64,000 bases of DNA, taken from assembly GCA_013298765.1 (NCBI GenBank), contig JAAFJA010000011.1, forward strand, positions 92,228 through 156,227. Direction: 5' to 3'. The notes under the pieces were generated by a model. The model worked only from the letters and a program-made list of their open reading frames with translations, had not been told where the DNA came from and did not search any database. Positions 53,811 through 63,810 of the stretch are shown piece by piece; position 1 is the stretch's first letter, and every line of letters begins with the position of its first letter. Source of the DNA: Betaproteobacteria bacterium. Its GTDB lineage: Bacteria; Pseudomonadota; Gammaproteobacteria; Burkholderiales; Casimicrobiaceae. The translations under genes and the position numbers were made by a program.

Positions 53811-54344
53811 TTACTTCTTCTTGGTTTCTTTGAGGGTGACCTTCTCGTCAGCGTAGCGAATACCCTTGCCCTTGTAAGGCTCAGGCGGACGGTACGCGCG
53901 AACTTCTGCAGCTACTTGACCCACTTGTTGGCGGTCAGCGCCGGAGATCACGATCTCGGTCTGCGTAGGCGTTTGCACCTTGATGCCAGACGGCATTTTG
54001 TGCACGACGGGATGCGAAAAACCGATCGAAAGGTTAAGACTCTCACCTTGAGCAGCAGCACGGTAGCCCACGCCAACGAGCGTAAGCTTTTTTGTGAAGC
54101 CTTCGGAGACGCCTTTAACCATATTGTTCACCAGAGCGCGGGCCGTACCCGACATCGCCTTGCTGAACTGGTCGCCGTTAACAGCGGAACACACGATCGT
54201 GTTCTCTTTCTTCTCGATCTTTACTTTGCCGCCGAAATCGCGTGAGAGGGTGCCGAGCGGCCCCGTTACGTCGATCTTGCCGCCGTTAAGAGCGATTTCA
54301 ACTTTTGCCGGAATGTTGACCGGGTATTTAGCAATACGTGACAT
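53811..54344 (-). CDS. rplF: 50S ribosomal protein L6
   Basis: 177 residues starting [37 protein letters not shown], with a duplicated L6 fold and the conserved late [26 protein letters not shown]6 lies near the factor-binding site of the 50S subunit. Gene order rpsH-rplF-rplR is standard. Confidence 0.97.
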   Translation of the reverse strand: MSRIAKYPVNIPAKVEIALNGGKIDVTGPLGTLSRDFGGKVKIEKKENTIVCSAVNGDQFSKAMSGTARALVNNMVKGVSEGFTKKLTLVGVGYRAAAQGESLNLSIGFSHPVVHKMPSGIKVQTPTQTEIVISGADRQQVGQVAAEVRAYRPPEPYKGKGIRYADEKVTLKETKKK

Positions 54345-54360
54345 CTTGATTGCTCCCGGA

Positions 54361-54756
54361 TTACGCCACCGTGCAAAGCACTTCGCCGCCCATACCCAGG
54401 CTGCGCGCTTTGCGGTCGGTCATCACGCCCTTTGGCGTCGACACGATCGCTACACCCAAGCCGTTCATCACTGAAGGCAGGCTGTCGCGACCACGATAAA
54501 TACGAAGGCCAGGACGGCTAACGCGTGCCATCGATTCGATGACAGGACGGCCGGCGTAGTACTTCAGTGCGATTTCAAGCGTTGGCAATTTTGCGTCGCC
54601 AGAAGTCTTGAAGTCTTCGATATAGCCCTCGTCCTTGAGAACGCGAGCAATTGCGGTTTTAAGTTTCGACGCAGGCATGGCCACGGAGAGCTTCTCCATG
54701 GCTTGCGCATTGCGGATGCGCGTCAACATGTCTGCGATGGGATCGGACATACTCAT
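54361..54756 (-). CDS. rpsH: 30S ribosomal protein S8
   Basis: 131 residues: [36 protein letters not shown] and the C-terminal [33 protein letters not shown]. The start at 54756 has GGAG eight bases upstream and is preferred over the next ATG two codons in. In E. coli S8 binds 16S rRNA and represses the spc operon by binding near rplE; I did not verify such a site. Confidence 0.97.
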   Translation of the reverse strand: MSMSDPIADMLTRIRNAQAMEKLSVAMPASKLKTAIARVLKDEGYIEDFKTSGDAKLPTLEIALKYYAGRPVIESMARVSRPGLRIYRGRDSLPSVMNGLGVAIVSTPKGVMTDRKARSLGMGGEVLCTVA

Positions 54757-54771
54757 TGCCGAATCTCCTTC

Positions 54772-55077
54772 TTACCAGCTGGCCTTGGTGAGACCTGGGA
54801 TCTCACCTCGGAATGCAAGCTCGCGCACCTTGTGGCGCCCGAGACCGAATTTGCTAAACACGCCACGAGGACGCCCCGTCAATTGGCAGCGGTTACGTAG
54901 ACGCGTTTTGTTCGCGTTACGTGGAAGCGCTTGCAATTTCGCGCGAGCTTCAGCACGCGCCTCTTCCGATTGTTTGGCGTCGTTAGCGATCGCCTTCAAC
55001 TCAGCGTGCTTCTTCGCAAACTTCGCGACAAGCGCTTCGCGCTTGAGTTCGCGGTTGATGGTTGAGAGTTTTGCCAT
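54772..55077 (-). CDS. rpsN: 30S ribosomal protein S14
   Basis: 101 residues, the long form of S14 with no CxxC zinc motif (only one Cys, in [12 protein letters not shown]). Key blocks: [44 protein letters not shown]. Long zinc-free S14 is usual in Proteobacteria. Lies between rplE and rpsH. Confidence 0.96.
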   Translation of the reverse strand: MAKLSTINRELKREALVAKFAKKHAELKAIANDAKQSEEARAEARAKLQALPRNANKTRLRNRCQLTGRPRGVFSKFGLGRHKVRELAFRGEIPGLTKASW

Positions 55078-55080
55078 GAG

Positions 55081-55632
55081 TTATTCCCCAGCCTTGCCAC
55101 GGAACGGAAACTTAAAGGCTTGCAGGAGCGCCTTTGCTTCGTCGTCGGTCTTCGCCGTTGTGGCGAATGTGATGTTCATCCCGCGAAGTTTGTCGACTTT
55201 GTCGTACTCGATCTCGGGGAAAATGATCTGCTCTTTCACGCCCAGATTGAAGTTGCCGCGACCATCGAATCCGCGCGGCGAGATACCACGGAAGTCACGC
55301 ACGCGTGGGAGGGCAACGTTAACCAAGCGATCCAGGAATTCGTACATCTGCTTGTTGCGCAGCGTAACCATCGCACCAATCGGGTAGCCTTCGCGAATTT
55401 TGTAGTTCGCAATTGCCTTTTTCGCCTTGGTGACAACTGGCTTTTGACCGACGATAGCCGTCATATCTTTGACTGCGAAATCGAGGATCTTTTTGTCGCC
55501 GATCGCATCGCCCACACCCATATTCACGACGATCTTAGTGAGGCGCGGCACTTCCATCACCGACTTGTAGCCGAACTGTTTTTGCAGCGCGGGCACCACT
55601 TCTTTGCGGTATTGCTCTTGTAAGCGAGCCAT
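55081..55632 (-). CDS. rplE: 50S ribosomal protein L5
   Basis: 183 residues: [70 protein letters not shown] and [38 protein letters not shown]5 forms the intersubunit bridge and binds 5S rRNA and P-site tRNA. Located after rplX in the spc operon, 3 bp before rpsN. Confidence 0.97.
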   Translation of the reverse strand: MARLQEQYRKEVVPALQKQFGYKSVMEVPRLTKIVVNMGVGDAIGDKKILDFAVKDMTAIVGQKPVVTKAKKAIANYKIREGYPIGAMVTLRNKQMYEFLDRLVNVALPRVRDFRGISPRGFDGRGNFNLGVKEQIIFPEIEYDKVDKLRGMNITFATTAKTDDEAKALLQAFKFPFRGKAGE

Positions 55633-55649
55633 GATTTTTATCCTCTCGC

Positions 55650-55955
55650 TTAGACCGCTTTACCGGTCGATTTGAAAACCCGCTGTTTGCGACCATCGAC
55701 GAGTTGAATCGTCACTTTGTCAGCTTTTTGCGTGTCTTTGTTGTAGAGAGCAACGTTGGCGGCTTGGATCGGCATCTCTTTGGTAGTGATGCCGCCAACC
55801 TCGTTTTTCATCGGGTTGGGCTTAACGTTACGTTTAACTTGATTGATACCCGAAACGACATACTTGCCTTCGAGCACACTCACGACTTCCCCACGCTTGC
55901 CTTTATCTCGGCCGGTGAGCACGACGACGGTGTCGCCTTTGCGAATTTTGTTCAT
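55650..55955 (-). CDS. rplX: 50S ribosomal protein L24
   Basis: 101 residues with a KOW motif: [48 protein letters not shown], then [21 protein letters not shown]-like sequence. L24 starts 50S assembly near the peptide exit. Second gene of the spc operon. Confidence 0.97.
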   Translation of the reverse strand: MNKIRKGDTVVVLTGRDKGKRGEVVSVLEGKYVVSGINQVKRNVKPNPMKNEVGGITTKEMPIQAANVALYNKDTQKADKVTIQLVDGRKQRVFKSTGKAV

Positions 55956-55981
55956 AGTTCGTCCTTTTCGCCTTTTGCCGC

Positions 55982-56350
55982 CTAGAGCACTTCAGGCGCG
56001 AGCGACACGATCTTCATGAACTTTTCGGTACGCAATTCGCGCGTGACCGGTCCAAAGATACGCGTGCCGATGGGCTCGAGCTTTGCATTGAGGATGACGA
56101 CAGCGTTGCCGTCAAATTTAATGAGCGAACCATCTGGACGGCGGATTCCCTTAGCGGTGCGAACGACGACGGCGTTGTAGACGTCACCCTTTTTCACACG
56201 GCCACGAGGCTGCGCATCCTTGATGCTTACTTTGATCACGTCGCCGATGCCGGCATAGCGACGCTTCGATCCACCCAACACCTTGAAACACATCACGCGG
56301 CGAGCGCCTGTGTTGTCGGCGACGTCGAGCATCGACTGCATTTGAATCAT
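55982..56350 (-). CDS. rplN: 50S ribosomal protein L14
   Basis: 122 residues from ATG 56350, which gives the standard [37 protein letters not shown] start; an upstream in-frame ATG adds five residues. It is the first gene of the spc operon here. More than 600 bp of noncoding sequence and then two non-ribosomal genes separate it from rpsQ, and a good promoter lies at 56490-56519. Confidence 0.97.
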   Translation of the reverse strand: MIQMQSMLDVADNTGARRVMCFKVLGGSKRRYAGIGDVIKVSIKDAQPRGRVKKGDVYNAVVVRTAKGIRRPDGSLIKFDGNAVVILNAKLEPIGTRIFGPVTRELRTEKFMKIVSLAPEVL

Positions 56351-56489
56351 TTTGAAAATCTCCAACTTATCTCAGAACCAGGATTCACGTCGGTTCCGAG
56401 TAGTCTTGGGGCCCGTTTGGGGGGGGCGCTTGAAACTAACGATGCGTTTGCCGCGCAGAAAAACTGCCCGCCAATTCACGAAGCCTTGA

Positions 56490-56519
56490 ATTATGGCATG
56501 CTTTTCAGAAGTGGGTCAA
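56490..56519 (-). promoter_or_regulatory. Putative sigma70 promoter of the spc operon
   Basis: On the minus strand: TTGACC (complement of 56514-56519), 18-bp spacer, CATAAT (complement of 56490-56495). Transcription would start near 56483, about 130 nt before the rplN start codon. Confidence 0.65.
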
Positions 56520-56932
56520 GGCTGTGCCGAGATTTAACGCACATTCCGTAGGTATTTCACTCTACCGCCTTCTTCGAAGGTGTTTCGTGGCACTTACAAA
56601 CGTAGGAGACCGCCGGGGGGTATTTCGAGGAGTCACGACCTGACGCTTGTTGTGTATCGCACGGCTTCCTGTTGTGTCACCTTGCGTGATACATCTTAAG
56701 CGGTCCTGTGTGCGTGCGCTTACATTCGCTGCATGGTCGATCTTGCGTTCGGATTTAACCCTTCCTGCGGCTTGACTCGATTCCTGATGGATACGGCCTA
56801 CGTACAGATCGCGGCGCTCGTGAGGTAGTTGCCTAAATCGAGCGCGGGGCTACGGCATATGCTCCCAAATATCATATTGGTTGAGACTTTATGCCTTTTT
56901 TATATCTTCACGAACATTAAATTTTTCTTTCT

Positions 56933-56955
56933 TAGCCCAGGTTTTTTCGGGGCGA
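56933..56955. promoter_or_regulatory. Palindrome TAGCCC-N11-GGGCGA
   Basis: Five of six positions match the inverted repeat seen at 523-545, with the same 11-bp spacer. It lies just downstream of the amidase stop codon. Confidence 0.3.
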
Positions 56956-56963
56956 AAGAGCGG

Positions 56964-57584
56964 TTATGTGTTCTGAAAGACGCGCTGAAGAACTGTGGCG
57001 TACGGGAACGCGTGGCCGGGATCGACCTTACGCCGCTGCGTTGGATCGCAGGACATTAATCCGCGATCAAGATCCGAGTGCCGTTTGACGCCGTCGCGTT
57101 TGATCGGATGTCTCGCCACGATCTCGCGCATGAGTTTGACGAGTGCGTCCAACTGAGCTTCAGAAAACGGATCAATGCCGTCGCCATCATTGATGAGTTC
57201 AATCGCGATCGAGCGACCGGAATACGTGAGCACATGATGCGCGACCTGCGATTCGGGAATGCTCTTGCGCAACGTACCATCGCGATCAATCATGTAGTGA
57301 ATGCCGAGCGTCGGGTGCGCCTCAATCGTGCGTATGTTCTCCTCAAGCTCGCCGGCCTTCACCCAAATCGGCTTCCCCGTCTTCGTGTCACAGGTCGGCC
57401 CGCCGGTCGAATGAATTACGATTATATCGATGGCTTGAGTGCGTGCGGGGCCGCTCTTGCGGGCGTGGGCGGCGTTGGATAGTGGTAGCAGGACTAGCGC
57501 GGGAATGATCGCGAACATCGTACCAACGACGAAGCGCTTTGTGAGAAAAGTTTTCACTGTGGTCGTTTGTGTCGCTTCGTTCAC
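56964..57584 (-). CDS. Exported N-acetylmuramoyl-L-alanine amidase (Amidase_2 type)
   Basis: 206 residues. A TM/signal segment (VVGTMFAIIPALVLLPLSNAAHA) is followed by an AmpD-like amidase domain. Zinc ligands are visible: H58 (IVIHSTGG), H169 (KRHSDLD) and the D188 block (VDPGHAFPY). The domain cleaves the amide bond between MurNAc and L-Ala in peptidoglycan fragments. The signal puts it in the periplasm, unlike cytosolic AmpD. It follows the phosphotransferase gene by 3 bp on the same strand, and lies inside the ribosomal cluster between rpsQ and rplN. Confidence 0.85.
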   Translation of the reverse strand: MNEATQTTTVKTFLTKRFVVGTMFAIIPALVLLPLSNAAHARKSGPARTQAIDIIVIHSTGGPTCDTKTGKPIWVKAGELEENIRTIEAHPTLGIHYMIDRDGTLRKSIPESQVAHHVLTYSGRSIAIELINDGDGIDPFSEAQLDALVKLMREIVARHPIKRDGVKRHSDLDRGLMSCDPTQRRKVDPGHAFPYATVLQRVFQNT

Positions 57585-57587
57585 GAA

Positions 57588-58490
57588 TCAATTCTCGTCG
57601 ATGTAGTCACGCAACACTGTAGTGATCACCTTCCACGGATCGCGCGCCTCGTAGGCATTGCTCTCGCACATCTCCGCTGCGAGGATAAGCGCTTTCCAGA
57701 GGGCCCATGCGCGGCCGCGATGCCAAGTCTCGGCGTCGATCTCAAGCGTTTGCCGAAACATGCCTCGGCTCGCGTCGTCGAAAACCGTCCACGCAATGAC
57801 GAGGTCGCATGCGGGATCCCCGATTGCCATGTTGCCGAAATCGATGACGGCGACAAGCTCACCGTCGCGTACGAGTAGGTTGCCAACGCTAACATCACCG
57901 TGAATCCAAACTGGATCGTGCCCCCATCGGCTTTCCACTGCACGTTGCCACACCTCCGTCGCCAGGTCAGCGTTGATGCGATTCGATTTCAACAACGTCG
58001 CAATGGCTGCGCCCACTTGATCGTCATAAATTGCGAGCGCTCCTCCTCGATGGAAGTTGTGCGGACCTGCAAGCGGTGCGCCGCTCGTGTCGACGCTTTG
58101 AAGTGCGCGGAGAAACTGCCCGAGATCACGTGCGAACATGTTCTGGTTGTTAATCCGTTCGGGAATGGCGATCTCGCCTTCGATCCATCGGTATACAGCC
58201 CATGGCAGCGCAAAAGAAACGTGCGGCTTGCAGAGGCCAAGCGGCGCGGGAATCTCAAGCGGTAAGCGCGATGCGAGCGACGGAAGCCAAACGCATTCTT
58301 TTTCGACCTGTGACGCATAGTCCTCGTGACGCGGAAGACGGACGAACTTGTCGTCACCCAGGCGGAACGCGAAGTTGCACCAGCCACCGTTCTCAATAGG
58401 TTGAAGTGAAAGATCAGCCCACTGCGGAAACTGCGAATGCAGCAAACCCCGCACCACCGACTCATCAACACCTAACGTCATGTCAGCCAT
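57588..58490 (-). CDS. Aminoglycoside phosphotransferase (APH)-family kinase
   Basis: About 300 residues from ATG 58490 (MADMTLGVDESVV). Kinase-like motifs: catalytic VWIHGDVSVGNLLV (HGDxxxxN) and VIDFGNMAIGDPACD (DFG-equivalent). It resembles the aminoglycoside/choline phosphotransferase superfamily, which phosphorylates small molecules with ATP. It need not confer drug resistance; family members include macrolide, homoserine and sugar kinases. It forms a probable two-gene unit with the amidase within the ribosomal cluster, beginning after the terminator that ends rpsQ transcription. Confidence 0.82.
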   Translation of the reverse strand: MADMTLGVDESVVRGLLHSQFPQWADLSLQPIENGGWCNFAFRLGDDKFVRLPRHEDYASQVEKECVWLPSLASRLPLEIPAPLGLCKPHVSFALPWAVYRWIEGEIAIPERINNQNMFARDLGQFLRALQSVDTSGAPLAGPHNFHRGGALAIYDDQVGAAIATLLKSNRINADLATEVWQRAVESRWGHDPVWIHGDVSVGNLLVRDGELVAVIDFGNMAIGDPACDLVIAWTVFDDASRGMFRQTLEIDAETWHRGRAWALWKALILAAEMCESNAYEARDPWKVITTVLRDYIDEN

Positions 58491-58673
58491 GTTAGTGGAG
58501 CGTTGCTCCAACTACACAACCAAAGCTGGAAGATCATTTGCCAACACAGTTTGTTATCGCCATTTACTTCGGGGGAATCAGCGAATTGATTGCTCTTTTC
58601 GAAAACTCACTACTTTTAGGGCGTAGCCTTATGAAATAGGGGGAGTGACCACGTAGCTAGATATTGCTTCAAT

Positions 58674-58702
58674 AAAAAAAGGCAGCCGAGGCTGCCTTTT
58701 TT
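58674..58702. terminator. Bidirectional terminator after rpsQ
   Basis: A7, GGCAGCC-GA-GGCTGCC stem, T6. It lies 45 bp after the rpsQ stop and ends the S10 operon. Confidence 0.92.
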
Positions 58703-58746
58703 CGCTGCGCTGAACGACGTTCAGCGCTTCGCAAGCACGACGCCCA

Positions 58747-59010
58747 TTACGCTTTTTCGAGTACTTTCGATAGCGCCCAAGATTTCGTCTTGGAGTACGG
58801 GCGACACGCTTTGATTTCAACGAGATCACCAATCTTGGCTTCGCTCGTTTCATCGTGTGCGTGGTATTTGTTCGACTTGGTCACGACCTTGCCGTAAAGC
58901 GGGTGCTTAACGCGGCGCTCGACGAGTACTGTGATCGTCTTCGTCATCTTGTCGCTAGTAACGCGACCAATTTGAGTAGCGATCAGTGGGGTGTTTGCTA
59001 CTTCGCTCAT
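58747..59010 (-). CDS. rpsQ: 30S ribosomal protein S17
   Basis: 87 residues: [53 protein letters not shown], an OB-fold primary 16S-binding protein. It overlaps rpmC by 4 nt. It is the last S10-operon gene and is followed by a terminator, then two unrelated genes. Confidence 0.97.
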   Translation of the reverse strand: MSEVANTPLIATQIGRVTSDKMTKTITVLVERRVKHPLYGKVVTKSNKYHAHDETSEAKIGDLVEIKACRPYSKTKSWALSKVLEKA

Positions 59011-59201
59011 TTTGCAGCAGCTTTCTGGTTGAGCACTGTTTTCACGCGAGCGATGTCACGGCGAACATTTCCCAACTGCGTATTGTTTTGCAGTTGTTGT
59101 GTTGCCTTTTGCATGCGCAAACTGAAGTGCGTTTTGTAGAGTTCGCCGAGCTCTTTGGTGAGATCGGCTTCGCTCTTGGCGCGGAGATCGGAGGCTTTCA
59201 T
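59007..59201 (-). CDS. rpmC: 50S ribosomal protein L29
   Basis: 64 residues, a short alpha-helical hairpin: [37 protein letters not shown]. It lies next to the peptide exit near L23. Position between rplP and rpsQ is standard. Confidence 0.95.
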   Translation of the reverse strand: MKASDLRAKSEADLTKELGELYKTHFSLRMQKATQQLQNNTQLGNVRRDIARVKTVLNQKAAAK

Positions 59202-59216
59202 TGAAGTGTTCCTTTC

Positions 59217-59630
59217 TTAACCGACCAAGCGTTGAACAAAGGTTGTGTGGATTGGAAGCTTCGCAGCGGCAAGCGTGAAGGCTTCGCGTGCGAGGTTCTC
59301 GGCCACACCATCCATCTCGTAGAGCACCTTGCCCGGCTGAATCTCAGCGACGTAGTACTCAGGATTACCTTTACCGTTACCCATGCGAACTTCGGCAGGC
59401 TTTTTAGAGATTGGCTTATCTGGGAAGATACGAATCCAGATCCGTCCGCCACGTTTGATATGGCGGCTGATCGCGCGACGCGCAGCTTCGATTTGACGCG
59501 CCGTCAGGCGGCCACGGCTGGTGGCTTTAAGGCCGAACTCACCGAAGCTCACTTTATTGCCGCGCGTAGCCAGGCCCTTGTTACGGCCCTTCTGCTCTTT
59601 ACGATATTTTCTTCTAGCCGGCTGTAGCAT
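59217..59630 (-). CDS. rplP: 50S ribosomal protein L16
   Basis: 137 residues: [74 protein letters not shown]16 organises the A-site region of 23S rRNA. It overlaps rpsC by 17 nt, so it is translated by coupling. Placed in the S10 operon before rpmC. Confidence 0.97.
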   Translation of the reverse strand: MLQPARRKYRKEQKGRNKGLATRGNKVSFGEFGLKATSRGRLTARQIEAARRAISRHIKRGGRIWIRIFPDKPISKKPAEVRMGNGKGNPEYYVAEIQPGKVLYEMDGVAENLAREAFTLAAAKLPIHTTFVQRLVG

Positions 59631-60351
59631 TTCTCTCTCCTGCAGGTGCGCGACGTGGGCGACGTGCTGGCTTAGGCGCGTCAGCGGCGTCAGCGGCTAG
59701 CGCTGGCGCATCTCCGGCCGCGAGGCCAAGGCTTTCACCCTTAAACACCCAAACTTTGATACCGATAATGCCGTACGACGTCTTGGCTTCGGAGAAGCCG
59801 TAGTCGATATCGGCACGAAGCGTGTGAAGGGGCACACGCCCTTCACGATACCACTCGGAACGAGCGATCTCCGCGCCGTTCAAGCGACCAGCGCTCATAA
59901 TCTTGATGCCTTGCGCGCCGAGGCGCATCGCGTTCTGCATCGCACGTTTCATAGCGCGACGGAACATGATCCGTTTCTCAAGCTGTTGAGCGATGGAATC
60001 ACCAATAAGCTGCGCGTCAGTTTCTGGCTTTCGCACCTCTTCGATGTTCAACGCGATCTCGGTCTTCATCATCTTCCGAAGTTGGACGCGGAGCGCCTCA
60101 ATATCTTCACCCTTCTTACCGATCACTACGCCTGGACGGGCGCTGTGAATCGTGATTCGAGCATTCTTAGCGGGGCGCTCGATGGTGATCTTCGAAACGT
60201 TTGCGTTCTTAAGCTTCTTGAGGAGAAACGAACGTACTTCGTAATCCTCTTTCACCTTATCAGCAAAGTTCTTACTACTCGCGTACCACTTCGAGGTCCA
60301 GGCGCGCGAAACAGCGAGACGAAACCCGGTTGGATTGATCTTTTGACCCAT
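59614..60351 (-). CDS. rpsC: 30S ribosomal protein S3
   Basis: 245 residues. The KH domain ([24 protein letters not shown]) and the C-terminal part ([42 protein letters not shown]) are typical. A Pro/Ala/Arg-rich extension makes it about 12 residues longer than E. coli S3. S3 is in the 30S head at the mRNA entry site. Confidence 0.97.
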   Translation of the reverse strand: MGQKINPTGFRLAVSRAWTSKWYASSKNFADKVKEDYEVRSFLLKKLKNANVSKITIERPAKNARITIHSARPGVVIGKKGEDIEALRVQLRKMMKTEIALNIEEVRKPETDAQLIGDSIAQQLEKRIMFRRAMKRAMQNAMRLGAQGIKIMSAGRLNGAEIARSEWYREGRVPLHTLRADIDYGFSEAKTSYGIIGIKVWVFKGESLGLAAGDAPALAADAADAPKPARRPRRAPAGERNATAG

Positions 60352-60359
60352 ACGAACCC

Positions 60360-60689
60360 CTAGTTCCCAACCGTCACATGAATGTGACAGGTTTGTTTGA
60401 GAAGACGTGCACCACGCCCCTTGGCGCGCGCCGCGAAGCGGCGCATCACCAATGCTTTGTCAACGTAAATCGTCTTTACCTTGAGCTCGTCGATATCTGC
60501 GCCATCGTTGTGCTCTGCATTCGCGATTGCGGACAACAGCACTTTCTTGATGATTCCTGCAGATTTTTTCGGGCTAAACGTCAAAAGATCGAGCGCCTTT
60601 GCGACCGGCAAGCCGCGGATTTGGTCCGCGACGAGTCGGGCTTTTTGGTCGGAGACGGGAGCGCCTCGCATCACAGCATTTGTTTGCAT
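60360..60689 (-). CDS. rplV: 50S ribosomal protein L22
   Basis: 109 residues: [54 protein letters not shown] and the C-terminal [19 protein letters not shown]. Its beta-hairpin reaches into the exit tunnel, where changes can confer macrolide resistance. Between rpsS and rpsC. Confidence 0.97.
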   Translation of the reverse strand: MQTNAVMRGAPVSDQKARLVADQIRGLPVAKALDLLTFSPKKSAGIIKKVLLSAIANAEHNDGADIDELKVKTIYVDKALVMRRFAARAKGRGARLLKQTCHIHVTVGN

Positions 60690-60698
60690 ATCGAGTCC

Positions 60699-60977
60699 TT
60701 ACTTCTTCGCGACTTTCTTGTCGGCTGGATGGCCTTTGAAAGTGCGTGTGAGCGCGAATTCGCCGAGCTTGTGTCCAACCATTTGATCGGAAACGTACAC
60801 AGGCATATGCGCCTTGCCGTTATGGACGGCAATAGTTAGACCAACGAAGTCTGGCGTGACCGTAGAACGACGCGACCAAGTTTTGATCGGCTTTTTATCG
60901 TTCTTCGCGAGTGCGACTTCCACTTTCTTTACCAGGTGCCCGTCAACGAACGGACCTTTTTTAACGGAACGTGCCAT
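60699..60977 (-). CDS. rpsS: 30S ribosomal protein S19
   Basis: 92 residues: [83 protein letters not shown]. It lies in the 30S head, partnering S13. Standard S10-operon position. Confidence 0.97.
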   Translation of the reverse strand: MARSVKKGPFVDGHLVKKVEVALAKNDKKPIKTWSRRSTVTPDFVGLTIAVHNGKAHMPVYVSDQMVGHKLGEFALTRTFKGHPADKKVAKK

Positions 60978-60982
60978 TGCGT

Positions 60983-61819
60983 TTAACCCTTCTTAGCAGC
61001 GTGACGCGTGCGAACGATCATGCTGTCAGTACGCTTATTAGTGCGAGTCTTGAGACCCTTGGCCTTCTGACCCCAAGGCGAAACTGGGTGATGACGACCA
61101 CCACCGCCGTTCGTTCGGCCACCCATCGGGTGATCCACCGGGTTCATCGAGATCGCGCGTACGGTTGGGCGGATACCGCGCCAACGATTTGCACCGGCCT
61201 TGCCGATCACGCGAAGCGAGTGCTCCCCGTTGCCAACCTCACCGATGGTCGCGCGGCAGTCGACGTGAACTTTACGCACCTCACCCGAGCGCAAGCGTAC
61301 CTGCGCGTAAATGCCTTCGCGTGCCATCAGCTGAACTGATGTACCCGCGCTACGGGCGAGCTGAGCACCTTTACCGGGCTGCAGCTCAATCGCATGGATC
61401 GTGGTACCCACAGGAATGTTACGAATAGGGAGCGCGTTACCGACTTTGATCGGCGCTTCAGCCCCGGAGAGCACAACATCACCAGCGCTCAAGCCTTTGG
61501 GCGCCAAAACGTAGCGTCTCTCACCGTCTGCATAACAAAGCAATGCGATGTTTGCGCTGCGATTCGGATCGTACTCGAGGCGCTCAACGGTGCCAGGAAC
61601 ACCATCTTTATCACGACGGAAATCGACTAAGCGATAGTGATGCTTGTGCCCACCACCCTTGTGACGCATCGTGATGTGGCCGTTATTGTTACGACCAGAC
61701 CCACGCTTCTGCGGCACGAGTAGAGGAGCATGCGGCTCGCCCTTATGCAAATCAGGGTTTACAACCTTGATCAGCGAACGGCGGCCAGGGGAAGTTGGTT
61801 TAACTTTTACGAGAGCCAT
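60983..61819 (-). CDS. rplB: 50S ribosomal protein L2
   Basis: 278 residues. Key blocks: [39 protein letters not shown] and the C-terminal [38 protein letters not shown] containing the conserved His region near the peptidyl-transferase centre. Among the most conserved large-subunit proteins. Located 2 bp after rplW. Confidence 0.98.
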   Translation of the reverse strand: MALVKVKPTSPGRRSLIKVVNPDLHKGEPHAPLLVPQKRGSGRNNNGHITMRHKGGGHKHHYRLVDFRRDKDGVPGTVERLEYDPNRSANIALLCYADGERRYVLAPKGLSAGDVVLSGAEAPIKVGNALPIRNIPVGTTIHAIELQPGKGAQLARSAGTSVQLMAREGIYAQVRLRSGEVRKVHVDCRATIGEVGNGEHSLRVIGKAGANRWRGIRPTVRAISMNPVDHPMGGRTNGGGGRHHPVSPWGQKAKGLKTRTNKRTDSMIVRTRHAAKKG

Positions 61820-61821
61820 GA

Positions 61822-62118
61822 TTAAGCCTCCCCGCCGAAGTTGATCTCTTGCCCCGGCTTGAGCGACACATAAGCGCGGCGGGAATCGCTACGTCGTCCG
61901 GTCGAGCGACCGAAGCGCTTTGTCTTCCCTGCGCGGTTCAACATTTGCACACTTTCTACCTGCACCTTGAACAACAGTTCGACAGCGGCCTTAACCTCAG
62001 GTTTAGTGGCATCTTGGATAACCTCGAATACCACTTGCTCATTCTTCTCAGCGACGAACGTGCTTTTCTCAGAGATGACCGGAGCCTTAATCACGGTCAT
62101 CAAACGATTTTGATTCAT
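61822..62118 (-). CDS. rplW: 50S ribosomal protein L23
   Basis: 98 residues: [71 protein letters not shown]23 sits at the tunnel exit and docks trigger factor and SRP. Overlaps rplD by 4 nt. Confidence 0.97.
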   Translation of the reverse strand: MNQNRLMTVIKAPVISEKSTFVAEKNEQVVFEVIQDATKPEVKAAVELLFKVQVESVQMLNRAGKTKRFGRSTGRRSDSRRAYVSLKPGQEINFGGEA

Positions 62119-62735
62119 TTGTATGACTCCTCAATCTTGGCAACAGCAGCTTTCGTGAACAACACACGTTTAAAGTTGAGCAGACTAACTGGGTCAACGT
62201 TGTGTGCCGCTACCGCTGCAACATGCGGAAGGTTTCGCGTTGCAAGGTAAAGATTGTTATCAATGCTGTCAGTCACGATCAACGCTTCTGAAATCCCCAT
62301 GTCCTTGAGGGCACCAGCAACAAGCTTTGTCTTCGGCGCGTCGACAGCGAAGTTCTCAACTACCGACAAGCGTCCATCGCGTGCGAGCTGCGACAGAATC
62401 GTAGCCATACCTGCGCGGAACATCTTGCGGTTGATCTTGTGTGAAAAGTTTTCGTCGGGCTTATTTGGGAAGGCACGACCACCACCACGCCAGATAGGGC
62501 TGGATGTCATACCTGCACGAGCGTTACCCGTACCTTTTTGTTTCCAAGGCTTCTTCGTTGAGTGGCGAACTTCTGCGCGCGTCATCTGCGCGCGATTGCC
62601 ACTGCGCGCGTTGGCTTGAAAGCCAACGACGACTTGGTGAACAAGCGCTTCGTTGTACTCACGAGCAAAAACCGCGTCGGACGCTGCGAGCGTCGAAGCA
62701 GCTTTACCCTGTGCATTCAGGACTTGCAATTCCAT
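62115..62735 (-). CDS. rplD: 50S ribosomal protein L4
   Basis: 206 residues, with the Arg/Gly-rich loop [44 protein letters not shown] that enters the exit tunnel. In E. coli L4 represses the S10 operon through the rpsJ leader. The rpsJ leader here is compressed to 20 bp after tuf, so that mechanism may differ. Confidence 0.97.
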   Translation of the reverse strand: MELQVLNAQGKAASTLAASDAVFAREYNEALVHQVVVGFQANARSGNRAQMTRAEVRHSTKKPWKQKGTGNARAGMTSSPIWRGGGRAFPNKPDENFSHKINRKMFRAGMATILSQLARDGRLSVVENFAVDAPKTKLVAGALKDMGISEALIVTDSIDNNLYLATRNLPHVAAVAAHNVDPVSLLNFKRVLFTKAAVAKIEESYK

Positions 62736-62746
62736 TTCTTAGCTCC

Positions 62747-63376
62747 TTACGCTCGTGCGGTCGGTTTGACGATCACGTGACCGCCAGGCGCACCTGGAAT
62801 TGCACCCGCGATGAGCAGCAATCCGCGCGCCGCGTCAATGCGAACGACTTTGAGCGCTTGCACCGTGCGTTGCTTATTTCCGTATTGGCCAGCCATACGC
62901 TTGCCTGGAAAAACACGCCCTGGATCTTGCGCCATTCCGATCGAACCAGGTGCGCGCGTGGTAACCGAGTTACCGTGCGTCTCGCGATTCGAGCTAAAGT
63001 TGTGGCGGCGAATTACGCCAGAGAAACCGCGCCCCTTACTGGTCCCGGTCACGTCAACGATTTGACCCACTTGGAATGTCTCGACGCCAACTACGGAACC
63101 CGCTTTGAGTTCACCAGCTGCTGCTGAGAATTCTCGCGTAATAGCACCCGCCTGCACACCCGCTTTAGCGAAGTGGCCAGCAGCAGCCTTAGTGACGCGA
63201 GTCGCACGGCGATCGCCGTACGTTAGTTGGACGCCTTGGTAGCCGTCCGTTTCCGCAGTCTTAACCTGCGAGACACGGTTATTCGCAACGTCGATCACGG
63301 TGACCGCTGTTGCTGAACCGTCGTCGTTAAAGACGCGTGTCATACCGACTTTGCGTCCGATGAGTCCGAGACTCAT
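62747..63376 (-). CDS. rplC: 50S ribosomal protein L3
   Basis: 209 residues: [40 protein letters not shown] and the late [41 protein letters not shown]3 is an early 50S assembly protein that binds the 3' end of 23S rRNA. A 102-bp gap with a hairpin separates it from rpsJ. Confidence 0.97.
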   Translation of the reverse strand: MSLGLIGRKVGMTRVFNDDGSATAVTVIDVANNRVSQVKTAETDGYQGVQLTYGDRRATRVTKAAAGHFAKAGVQAGAITREFSAAAGELKAGSVVGVETFQVGQIVDVTGTSKGRGFSGVIRRHNFSSNRETHGNSVTTRAPGSIGMAQDPGRVFPGKRMAGQYGNKQRTVQALKVVRIDAARGLLLIAGAIPGAPGGHVIVKPTARA

Positions 63377-63451
63377 AGCTCACCTCTTCTTTCTTGCCGC
63401 TCGCAGTTGCCTAAAAGCGGTGCCAGTTTCAATTGACCGGCAGTTTGTTGA

Positions 63452-63471
63452 CGAGGAGCTGATGCTCCTCG
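63452..63471. other. Perfect hairpin between rpsJ and rplC
   Basis: CGAGGAG-CTGATG-CTCCTCG, located in the only sizeable gap of the S10 operon, eight bases beyond the rpsJ stop. No T-run. It may protect the rpsJ 3' end or take part in L4-type control. Confidence 0.45.
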
Positions 63472-63478
63472 CAGTGGT

Positions 63479-63790
63479 TTACTGAACTTTAATCTCAACA
63501 TCGACGCCCGCTGGGAGATCAAGCTTCATCAGCTGGTCTACCGTCTTGTCGTTAGGCTCGATGATGTCCATCAACCGTAGATGGGTACGAATTTCAAACT
63601 GGTCGCGCGAGGTTTTATTGACGTGCGGCGAACGCAGAATGTCGAAGCGCTCAATCCGGGTCGGCAAAGGCACTGGGCCTTTGACGATCGCGCCAGAGCG
63701 TTTCGCTGTTTCAACGATTTCCGACGCAGACTGATCGATTAGCTTGTAATCGAAGGCCTTGAGTCGAATACGAATTTTTTGGCTTTGCAC
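63479..63790 (-). CDS. rpsJ: 30S ribosomal protein S10
   Basis: 103 residues: [80 protein letters not shown]10 is a 30S-head protein that also acts as NusE in antitermination. First gene of the S10 operon, 20 bp after tuf. Confidence 0.97.
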   Translation of the reverse strand: MQSQKIRIRLKAFDYKLIDQSASEIVETAKRSGAIVKGPVPLPTRIERFDILRSPHVNKTSRDQFEIRTHLRLMDIIEPNDKTVDQLMKLDLPAGVDVEIKVQ

Positions 63791-63810
63791 AGTTGTTGTC
63801 CTAGTCCGAA

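Larger units (their letters stand above)
56351..56963. other. Long noncoding region upstream of rplN
   Basis: No credible gene. It contains the spc operon promoter candidate (56490-56519), a TAGCCC-N11-GGGCGA palindrome (56933-56955) and an AT-rich patch (56870-56950). The rest is featureless by eye; an untranslated leader of about 130 nt is expected before rplN. Confidence 0.5.

Noticed and set aside
57588-58490. Aminoglycoside resistance determinant
   Set aside because: The fold is APH-like, but the chromosomal context and family breadth do not support a resistance claim.
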